Source: Salegentibacter salarius (lineage in GTDB: Bacteria > Bacteroidota > Bacteroidia > Flavobacteriales > Flavobacteriaceae). From it: 64,000 nucleotides of DNA. Below are positions 55,592 through 62,251 of the stretch, piece by piece. Every line of letters starts with the position of its first letter. Position 1 is the first letter of the stretch. The DNA lies in NCBI RefSeq assembly GCF_900168265.1, contig NZ_FVZF01000018.1:1-64000 (forward strand), written 5' to 3'. A model generated the notes under the pieces. It was not told where the DNA came from. It saw only the letters and a list, made by a program, of their open reading frames with translations, and ran no database searches. Position numbers and translations under genes: made by a program.

Positions 55592-56827
55592 TTATACCGT
55601 TTTTCCGTTTATAAAAACCGACTCAATAGAATTTGTTCCGAAGGCATAAGGCAGAAAAGTATATGAAGGAATTTCTTTTGTAAGTATAAAATTGGCTTGT
55701 TTTCCCCTGGTAATACTACCGTGGGTTTCGCTAAGTTCCATGGCATAAGCACCATTTATAGTGGCGGCGTTTATAGCTTCTTCCGGAGTCATTTTCATTT
55801 TTATACAAGCCAGTGAAACTACTAAATTCATGTTTCCGCTGGGTGTACTTCCCGGATTAAAATCTGTTGCTAAAGCCAATGGTAATCCGGCTTCCAGTAT
55901 TTCCCGTGCCGGCGTATACGGAATGCTTAAAAATAGGGAGCAGGAGGGAAGCGCAACCGGCATTGTGGTTGTGTCTTTTAAACTTTCAATATCTTCCGGG
56001 CGCATCACCTCCAGGTGGTCTACGCTTAGGGCGTTATGCTCGATTCCCGCCTGGATACCGCCAATAGCATTAAATTGATTGACGTGTATTTTTGGTTTTA
56101 AACCGAATTTTTTCGCTGCGGAAAGCAATTTATGAGTATCAGCTACGCTGAAATATCCTTTTTCGCAAAAAATATCAATGTATTCTGCCAGATTTTCTTC
56201 GGCTACTTTTGGTAAGATTTTCTCAATAACCAAATCCATATAGGCATCTGGTTTTTCTTTGTATTCCTTCGGAATAGCATGCGCTCCTAGAAAAGTAGCT
56301 TTAATGGGAATATTATAATTTTGCTGAAGTTTCTTTATAACCCGAAGCATTTTTAACTCGCCTTCTTCGGTTAAACCGTAACCCGATTTAATTTCTACCG
56401 CACCGGTGCCGAGTTTCATTACTTCTTCCAGCCTTTTAGCCGATTGCTTATAAACTTCTTCTTCCGGAGTTTCCTGCAGGGTTTTAGCAGAATTCAAAAT
56501 TCCGCCACCGCGATTGGCTATTTCCTCATAGGAAAGTCCGTTAATGCGGTCGGCAAATTCCAATTCCCTGTTCCCGGCATAAACAATATGTGTATGAGAA
56601 TCGCACCAGCTGGGCAGGATTATTTTCCCTTCAGCATCAATAGTTTTATCGGCATTGATTTTAGGGATTGACTTCATTTCGCCATAATCGGCAATTTTAT
56701 CGTCTTCAATAAGTAACCAGGCGTTTTTTATAGTGGGTAACTCCTTCATCTCAGTTCCCGATAGTTTATCTACCGTATTTTCCCTTACCTGAAGAAGTTC
56801 TTTTATGTTGGTGAATAATTGTTTCAT
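55592..56827 (-). CDS. hutI: Imidazolonepropionase
   Basis: Third step of histidine degradation. 411 residues of the amidohydrolase fold with metal-binding SHTHIVYAGNRELEF, GAVEIKSGYGL, the AHAIP, HVNQFNAIGG and DHLEVM blocks, and ATDFNPGSTPSGNM at the C-terminal ligand Asp. First gene of hutI-hutG. Confidence 0.94.
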   Translation of the reverse strand: MKQLFTNIKELLQVRENTVDKLSGTEMKELPTIKNAWLLIEDDKIADYGEMKSIPKINADKTIDAEGKIILPSWCDSHTHIVYAGNRELEFADRINGLSYEEIANRGGGILNSAKTLQETPEEEVYKQSAKRLEEVMKLGTGAVEIKSGYGLTEEGELKMLRVIKKLQQNYNIPIKATFLGAHAIPKEYKEKPDAYMDLVIEKILPKVAEENLAEYIDIFCEKGYFSVADTHKLLSAAKKFGLKPKIHVNQFNAIGGIQAGIEHNALSVDHLEVMRPEDIESLKDTTTMPVALPSCSLFLSIPYTPAREILEAGLPLALATDFNPGSTPSGNMNLVVSLACIKMKMTPEEAINAATINGAYAMELSETHGSITRGKQANFILTKEIPSYTFLPYAFGTNSIESVFINGKTV

Positions 56828-56921
56828 TTCGGTTAGTTTTTGGTATTTGTTCTCTGCTGAAAACTCCAGTTAAACAAAGATAAAAACTAAGCCGTGAAAA
56901 CCTGCTTTTTCAGTAGAAACA

Positions 56922-57060
56922 AAAAAAGCTTGCTTAAGAATATTGGTTTCGTCAAGCTGAACTTGTTTCAGCTTCTAATAGGATATCAATAATAATTTAA
57001 TTAGATCCTGAAACAAGTTCAGGATGACGTATAGAAAAATATTTTTCAGTCAGCTTTTTA
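56922..57060. repeat. REP pair with outer inverted repeat between hutI and the dehydrogenase
   Basis: Units at 56950-56978 (AAGCTGAA/TTCAGCTT) and inverted 57001-57029 (ATCCTGAA/TTCAGGAT). Imperfect outer arms, AAAAAGCTTGCTTAAGAATA and AATATTTTTCAGTCAGCTTT, enclose them. It lies just past the dehydrogenase stop on the minus strand. Confidence 0.75.
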
Positions 57061-57066
57061 TAAATT

Positions 57067-58116
57067 CTAATTCTTCAGCGATTTCATATCGATCACAAAG
57101 CGATATTTTACATCAGATTTTACAACTCGATCAAAAGCTTCGTTGATATTTTGCATATCTATCATTTCAATATCTGAAACAATATTATGTTCCCCGCAAA
57201 AATCCAGCATTTCCTGGGTTTCTTTAATACCACCAATCACCGAACCGGCAATACGTTTACGGCCGCCAATCAATCCGCCGCCGTGAACAGGATCAAGAGG
57301 TTCAATTGCACCAACCAGAACCATAGTGGCATCTCTTTTTAGTAAAGCTATATAAGGATTCATATCGTGACCAACCGGAACTGTATTAAGAAGAAAATCG
57401 AAAGAGCCGGCTTGTTTTTTCATGTCTTCTTCATTCTTCGAGATTAGCACTTCATCGGCGCCAAGTTTTTTCGCGTCTTCAGATTTTGAGGGAGAAGTAG
57501 TGATCATTACCACATGCGCTCCTATAGCGTGCGCAAATTTAACTCCCATATGGCCAAGTCCGCCAAGACCAATTACACCAACTTTATCTCCTTTTTTTAC
57601 ATTCCAGTGGCGTAGTGGAGAGTAGGTAGTAATTCCGGCACAAAGCAATGGGGCTGCTGCTTTCGCGTCTATATTTTCTGGAACTTTAAGTACAAATTCT
57701 TTATCTACCACAATTTGTTCAGCATAACCTCCAAAAGTATGGCCACCTAAATGCTCATCTTTACTGTTGTAAGTTAGCGTAGCGCCATTTTCGCAGAATT
57801 GCTCTAAATCTTCTTTACAGGAATCACACTCCTGGCAGGAATCTACCATACAGCCCACTCCTACAAGATCACCTTCTTTAAAGTTGCTCACATTTTTTCC
57901 AACCTGGGTTACACGGCCTATAATTTCGTGACCTGGTACAACAGGATATTTAGAATTTTTCCAGTCGTTTCTAACCTGGTGAATATCGCTGTGGCAAACA
58001 CCACAGTAATCTATTTCTATCTTTACATCGTCTGCGGTAATTTCCCTGCGTTCAATATTTAAGGCTTCTAAATTGGCGTCGCTGGCTTGCGCACCATATG
58101 CTTTTACTTTACTCAT
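57067..58116 (-). CDS. Zinc-dependent NAD(P) alcohol dehydrogenase, YahK/CAD type
   Basis: 349 residues, medium-chain dehydrogenase. Catalytic zinc ligands in CGVCHSDI and GHEIIGRV; structural zinc in CQECDSCKEDLEQFC; nucleotide fold VIGLGGLGHMGVKFA (about 180). Reduces aldehydes or oxidises primary alcohols; the preferred substrate is not readable. Single gene ending in a repeat element. Confidence 0.93.
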   Translation of the reverse strand: MSKVKAYGAQASDANLEALNIERREITADDVKIEIDYCGVCHSDIHQVRNDWKNSKYPVVPGHEIIGRVTQVGKNVSNFKEGDLVGVGCMVDSCQECDSCKEDLEQFCENGATLTYNSKDEHLGGHTFGGYAEQIVVDKEFVLKVPENIDAKAAAPLLCAGITTYSPLRHWNVKKGDKVGVIGLGGLGHMGVKFAHAIGAHVVMITTSPSKSEDAKKLGADEVLISKNEEDMKKQAGSFDFLLNTVPVGHDMNPYIALLKRDATMVLVGAIEPLDPVHGGGLIGGRKRIAGSVIGGIKETQEMLDFCGEHNIVSDIEMIDMQNINEAFDRVVKSDVKYRFVIDMKSLKN

Positions 58117-58296
58117 ATCAATTTGTTTTTCTTAAAGGTAAAGAATTAGGAGAGCAATTTTTAATACAAATATTGCTTTAGCTTTATTTAACTATTGTTT
58201 CAAAAAATAATTTCCGGCATATAGGAAACAGCCTGAAAACGCAGGACATTTAGAATATTTCTTTTTACATTAGGGCGAATTTTGAAAGCACTAGAA

Positions 58297-59451
58297 ATGA
58301 CAAAAAAACATCCCGGAATAAATACCATTTGCACCCATAGCGGAGAACTGGAAGACAAACAATTTAAAGGCGCTGTTTCGCCATTGTATATGGCTACTTC
58401 TTATGCTTTTGAAGATGTAGAGGTAAAGCGTTATCCACGTTATTTCAACACTCCAAATCAAGTCGCTTTAGCGCAAAAAATGGCAGCCCTGGAACACGGG
58501 GAAGCTGCTTTGATCTTTGGAAGCGGAATGGCAGCGGTAAGCACTTCGCTTATGGCTTTTGCCCAAAAAGGAGACCACGTGGTTTTTCAAAACACCCTTT
58601 ACGGCGGAACCAGTAATTTGATTACCGAGGAATTTGAGAAATTCGGACTGGAATATTCATTTACTAAAGATTCGAAACCTGAATCTTTTGAAGCCGAAAT
58701 CAAAGAAAATACAAAGGTTATCTATATAGAAACACCTTCAAACCCACTGCTTACCGTAACCGATATTAAAGCGATTGCTGAAATTGCTAAAAAGGATAAG
58801 CTGGTAAGTATGATAGACAATACGTTTGCTTCCCCGGTGAACCAGAACCCTATAGATTTTGGAATTGATATTGTATTGCATTCCGCCACAAAATATATGG
58901 GTGGACATAGCGATATTCTTGCGGGAACCGCTATAGCTTCTGAAGAGCACATAGATAAAATCTTTCAGCTGGCTAAGAATTTTGGCGGTAACTTAAGCGA
59001 TTTTACGGTTTGGATGCTGGAACGCAGCTTAAAAACCATGGGTTTAAGGGTAAGAGCGCAAAATGAAAATGCGTTGGAATTAGCTCGTTTTCTGGAAAAA
59101 CATGAAGATATTTCGAGGGTTTTTTATCCAGGACTTGAGTCTCACCCAGATCACGAATTGGCCAAATCTCAAATGAAAGGTTTTGGAGGCATGATGTCTT
59201 TTGAACTGCGTGAAGGATTAGATTTTGACCTTTTTCAGAAAAAATTAAAATTAATAAAATCTTCTATGAGCCTGGCAGGTGTAGAATCAACCATACTTTC
59301 TCCCTCAAAAACCTCGCACGGTTTGCTTTCTCCTGAAGAAAGGGAAGCCCAGGGAATTAAAGACGGTTTAATGCGATTTTCCGTGGGGATAGAGGAGAAG
59401 AAAGATTTAATGGAAGACCTGGAACAGGCATTAAAAGAAATTAGAGGCTAG
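58297..59451 (+). CDS. PLP-dependent trans-sulfuration enzyme (Cys/Met metabolism)
   Basis: 384 residues from ATG 58297 (a TTG-led frame opens at 58282). PLP-binding Lys in SATKYMGGHSD (about 209), IETPSNPLLTVTDI and FGSGMAAVS are typical. The active-site-loop region reads YPRYFNTPNQ rather than the YSRxxNPT common in the family. It could be a cystathionine synthase or lyase, or methionine gamma-lyase. Next gene is bshB1, which also depends on cysteine supply. Confidence 0.9.
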   Translation: MTKKHPGINTICTHSGELEDKQFKGAVSPLYMATSYAFEDVEVKRYPRYFNTPNQVALAQKMAALEHGEAALIFGSGMAAVSTSLMAFAQKGDHVVFQNTLYGGTSNLITEEFEKFGLEYSFTKDSKPESFEAEIKENTKVIYIETPSNPLLTVTDIKAIAEIAKKDKLVSMIDNTFASPVNQNPIDFGIDIVLHSATKYMGGHSDILAGTAIASEEHIDKIFQLAKNFGGNLSDFTVWMLERSLKTMGLRVRAQNENALELARFLEKHEDISRVFYPGLESHPDHELAKSQMKGFGGMMSFELREGLDFDLFQKKLKLIKSSMSLAGVESTILSPSKTSHGLLSPEEREAQGIKDGLMRFSVGIEEKKDLMEDLEQALKEIRG

Positions 59452-59493
59452 GAAATACGAGGTGTGAAGTTTGAAGTACTAACTTAAAATTAG

Positions 59494-59526
59494 ATTTCCG
59501 TCCCGATTTTTTATCGGGACGGAAAT
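59494..59526. repeat. 14-bp perfect inverted repeat before bshB1
   Basis: ATTTCCGTCCCGAT, five T, ATCGGGACGGAAAT, ending 15 bases before the bshB1 ATG. No T run follows, so it is more likely a dispersed palindrome or a leader structure than a terminator. Confidence 0.65.
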
Positions 59527-59541
59527 GACAAAGTAAATATT

Positions 59542-60258
59542 ATGAAACTAGATATATTGGCTATAGGCTCGCATCCCGATGATGTTGAACTAAGTTGCTC
59601 GGGCACTATAGCAAAAGAAGTAGACAGAGGAAAAAAAGTAGGGATTTTAGATCTTACACGGGGAGAATTAGGAACCCGTGGCACGGCAGAAACCAGGGAT
59701 AAAGAGGCAAAAAATGCAGCTGAGATCTTGGGAGTTTCTGTAAGAGAAAATCTGGAATTTAGTGACGCTTTTTTTATAAATAACACCGCGCATCAGCTTG
59801 AAATTATAAAGATATTGCGAAAATATCGACCTGAAATTGTCTTGTGCAACGCAGTAGACGATAGACATATAGACCACGGAAAAGGAGCAAAACTCACTAG
59901 TGACGCTTGCTTTTTAAGCGGACTTCGGAAGATTGAAACTATTTACGAAGGAGAGAGCCAGCAAGCCTGGCGCCCAAAGCACGTTTATCATTATATTCAG
60001 TGGAAAAATTTGAAACCCGATGTAGTGGTAGATATTTCGGGATATATCGATAAAAAAATGGAGTCGGTAAAAGCTTATAAAAGTCAGTTTTTTGATGAAA
60101 GCAGTAAAGAGCCGCAAACCCCAATTTCAAGCAGTAATTTCCTGGAAAGTATCACCTATAGAGCACTAGACCTGGGAAGATTAATCAATACCGAGCACGC
60201 CGAAGGCTATACGGTGGAACGTTATCCCGCAGTAGATTCGATCTTTGATTTAATTTAG
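59542..60258 (+). CDS. bshB1: Bacillithiol biosynthesis deacetylase BshB1
   Basis: Removes acetyl from GlcNAc-malate during synthesis of bacillithiol, the low-molecular-weight thiol of many Firmicutes and Bacteroidota. 238 residues with zinc motif IGSHPDDVELSCSG (His/Asp/Asp), TRGELGTRGT and DDRHIDHGKGA, plus HVYHYIQWK. Matches the BshB1 branch of LmbE-like deacetylases. bshA and bshC are not in the window. Confidence 0.93.
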   Translation: MKLDILAIGSHPDDVELSCSGTIAKEVDRGKKVGILDLTRGELGTRGTAETRDKEAKNAAEILGVSVRENLEFSDAFFINNTAHQLEIIKILRKYRPEIVLCNAVDDRHIDHGKGAKLTSDACFLSGLRKIETIYEGESQQAWRPKHVYHYIQWKNLKPDVVVDISGYIDKKMESVKAYKSQFFDESSKEPQTPISSSNFLESITYRALDLGRLINTEHAEGYTVERYPAVDSIFDLI

Positions 60259-60356
60259 GTTGATTTTTAGCATTTGCTAATTATTTAATTTGAAGCTTTT
60301 TAGCCGCATAGACTTGAAATAGGCTTAAATTTCAATTTAATATTGAAATTTTTTCT

Positions 60357-60386
60357 TTGGGAAATTGCTAAAATAAACTACATTTG
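60357..60386 (+). promoter_or_regulatory. Promoter of tRNA-His
   Basis: TTG at 60357-60359, 19-base spacer, TACATTTG at 60379-60386. Both elements fit the Bacteroidota consensus; the tRNA begins 17 bases later. Confidence 0.75.
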
Positions 60387-60403
60387 CAACCGCAATTAAA
60401 ATG

Positions 60404-60477
60404 GTGGTTGTAGCTCAGCTGGTTAGAGCGCCGGATTGTGGTTCCGGAGGTCGCCGGTTCGAAACCGGTCTTCCACC
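60404..60477 (+). tRNA. tRNA-His (anticodon GTG)
   Basis: Cloverleaf read by eye: D arm GCTC/GAGC, anticodon stem CCGGA/TCCGG with anticodon GTG at 60438-60440, five-base variable loop, T arm GCCGG-TTCGAAA-CCGGT. The extra G typical of tRNA-His is encoded at 60403, opposite C at 60477. CCA is not encoded. Acceptor positions 5-68 and 6-67 are T-T mismatches. Confidence 0.95.
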
Positions 60478-60485
60478 CTTTATTC

Positions 60486-60514
60486 AAGCCTTCAGTTTTC
60501 TGAAGGCTTTTTTT
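60486..60514 (+). terminator. Terminator of tRNA-His
   Basis: AAGCCTTCAG, TTTT, CTGAAGGCTT: 10-bp perfect stem followed by further T residues, 9 bases after the tRNA. Confidence 0.88.
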
Positions 60515-60569
60515 ATGGGATAATTTTATTAGTACGCCTCTGTCTGAGGAAAATGATTAAAGAATCCAA

Positions 60570-60660
60570 GTCATGCTGTCCCGAAGCTTCGGGATTGTTT
60601 CAGCATCTAGTAGATTTTGAACTCGCCTACATCATAGATTCTAAAATGAATTCAGAATGA
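60570..60660. repeat. REP pair, first unit interrupted by a palindrome
   Basis: GTCATGCTG, then TCCCGAAGCTTCGGGA (60579-60594), then TTGTTTCAGCATCTAG; the inverted partner follows to 60660 (AGATTCTAAAATGAATTCAG then AATGA). It lies in the 484-base gap between bshB1 and mazG, which otherwise holds tRNA-His. Confidence 0.7.
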
Positions 60661-60742
60661 TTCCAGATATTTATTTTCCTGCTTTAGTTTCTAAAATCCT
60701 AAAAGCAATCCTTATTTTTACCAAAATCAAAAATTTCTACGA

Positions 60743-61516
60743 ATGAACTCCAGAGAAGCGCAGCTAAAGGCATTTGATCGTTTATTAACTATTATGGATG
60801 AGCTTAGAGAGCAATGTCCCTGGGATAGAAAGCAAACGATGGAATCGCTGCGGCATCTTACCATTGAAGAAACTTACGAGCTTGGAGATGCAATTTTAGA
60901 CAAGGATCTGGAGGAAGTGAGAAAAGAGTTAGGAGACCTTTTGCTTCACCTGGTTTTTTATGCTAAAATAGGTAGTGAAACCAATGATTTTGATATTGCT
61001 GATGTTGCCAATGGAATTTGCGATAAATTAATAGATCGCCATCCTCATATTTACGGAGATGTTGAGGTTGCCGATGAGGAAGAAGTAAAAAGAAATTGGG
61101 AAAATCTAAAATTAAAAGAGGGCAAGAAAAGCGTATTAGAAGGTGTGCCACGTTCTCTGCCGGCTGTTGTGAAGGCAAGTAGAATTCAGGAGAAAGTAGC
61201 GGGTGTTGGTTTTGACTGGGAAAAACCGGAACAGGTTTTTGAGAAACTACAGGAAGAACTGGGTGAATTGCAGCATGAAATAGAGACAGAGAATAAAGAT
61301 AAAATGGAAGCCGAATTTGGCGATGTGATGTTCTCTATGATTAATTATGCACGCTTCCTGGGTATAAACCCTGAAAATGCTTTAGAGCGCACCAACAAGA
61401 AATTTATAACTCGTTTCCAGTATCTGGAAGCTAAAGCAGCTGAGAAAAATAAAGCTTTAAAAGATATGACTTTGGCCGAAATGGATGTCTTTTGGAATGA
61501 AGCTAAGTTGTTGTAG
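60743..61516 (+). CDS. mazG: Nucleoside triphosphate pyrophosphohydrolase MazG
   Basis: Hydrolyses (d)NTPs to monophosphates, cleaning the nucleotide pool. 257 residues with two MazG domains: MDELREQCPWDRKQT and EETYELGDAI...EELGDLLLHL-type metal motif (about 38-75), repeated as EELGELQHEIE and EFGDVMFSMINYARFL in the second half (about 170-210). Length fits the two-domain E. coli type. Confidence 0.94.
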   Translation: MNSREAQLKAFDRLLTIMDELREQCPWDRKQTMESLRHLTIEETYELGDAILDKDLEEVRKELGDLLLHLVFYAKIGSETNDFDIADVANGICDKLIDRHPHIYGDVEVADEEEVKRNWENLKLKEGKKSVLEGVPRSLPAVVKASRIQEKVAGVGFDWEKPEQVFEKLQEELGELQHEIETENKDKMEAEFGDVMFSMINYARFLGINPENALERTNKKFITRFQYLEAKAAEKNKALKDMTLAEMDVFWNEAKLL

Positions 61517-61521
61517 AGTTA

Positions 61522-61613
61522 TTTACTCGATAATCGAGATTAAATGTTCCGAGGCTTGCCTCGAAATCAAATTATATTTTCGAATAATAATGCTTCGTGA
61601 GCTTGCTCCAAAG
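61522..61613 (-). repeat. Dispersed 92-bp element, copy B
   Basis: Inverted copy of 52740-52830: TTTACTCGATAATCGAGATT, CCGAGGCTTGCCTCG, AT-rich centre, CTTCGTGAGCTTGCTCCAAAG. It ends exactly at the stop codon of the downstream minus-strand methyltransferase. Confidence 0.75.
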
Positions 61614-62240
61614 TTATTTGCTAAAAACAATCGCGTTCGGATGAATTTCCAAAGCTGAGAAATCCAGGTTGTCTTTTATCCATTGCAGGCTTTTCGCCGT
61701 GTAAAAAAAGATATGGGTGACGTCATTTTTATAGTACCAGTTATCAAAATCAATTTTTTCTGAATAGAGGGAGGTTTTGCAGTAGAGCTTTCCGCCAGGC
61801 TTTAAAAGGGAAGCTAATTCACTAAACTCCTTATTTGGAGCAGAGAAATGTTCCATTACTTCGCAGCAAATTATAAAATCGTATTTGGTTTTTAATACCT
61901 CTTTATTGGGATAAAAGTAAAGATCATAAAGCGAGATAGTATATCCTTTTTTTTCTAATTGTGAAGTTGTTACGGGTCCATTACCACAACCATAATCCAA
62001 ACCGCTTTGTTCAGTAGAAAAATCTTTTAAGATTCGTGAAGTTATTGGCTTTACGAAATCCTGGTACCTTAGATCTTCTACATCATTATTATGGGTAAGA
62101 TAACGAGCTTCCTCCGCTTTTTCTGAAATATAAAATCGGGGTAAAAGTTGAATGCCCCCGCAATTGGTGCATTCAACAAATTCCCTGTTTTTACTCTTCC
62201 AAAATTTCTTTGTATCGCCTTCGCATAGGATGCATTTCAT
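61614..62240 (-). CDS. Class I SAM methyltransferase with N-terminal zinc motif
   Basis: 208 residues. Four cysteines at 3, 6, 24 and 27 (CILC and CTNC) form a probable zinc knuckle. The methyltransferase part has motif I DYGCGNGPVTTSQLE and a post-motif CCEVMEHF, ending with LKPGGKLYCKTSLY. Similar zinc-plus-methyltransferase proteins modify sugars or small metabolites; the substrate here is unknown. Lies 11 bases after the DUF349 gene. Confidence 0.87.
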   Translation of the reverse strand: MKCILCEGDTKKFWKSKNREFVECTNCGGIQLLPRFYISEKAEEARYLTHNNDVEDLRYQDFVKPITSRILKDFSTEQSGLDYGCGNGPVTTSQLEKKGYTISLYDLYFYPNKEVLKTKYDFIICCEVMEHFSAPNKEFSELASLLKPGGKLYCKTSLYSEKIDFDNWYYKNDVTHIFFYTAKSLQWIKDNLDFSALEIHPNAIVFSK

Positions 62241-62251
62241 AGCCGCTTTGT

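Noticed and set aside
58117-58296. Possible SAM riboswitch before the trans-sulfuration enzyme
   Set aside because: No stem-loop arrangement or conserved core of known SAM riboswitch classes could be found in the 180 bases.
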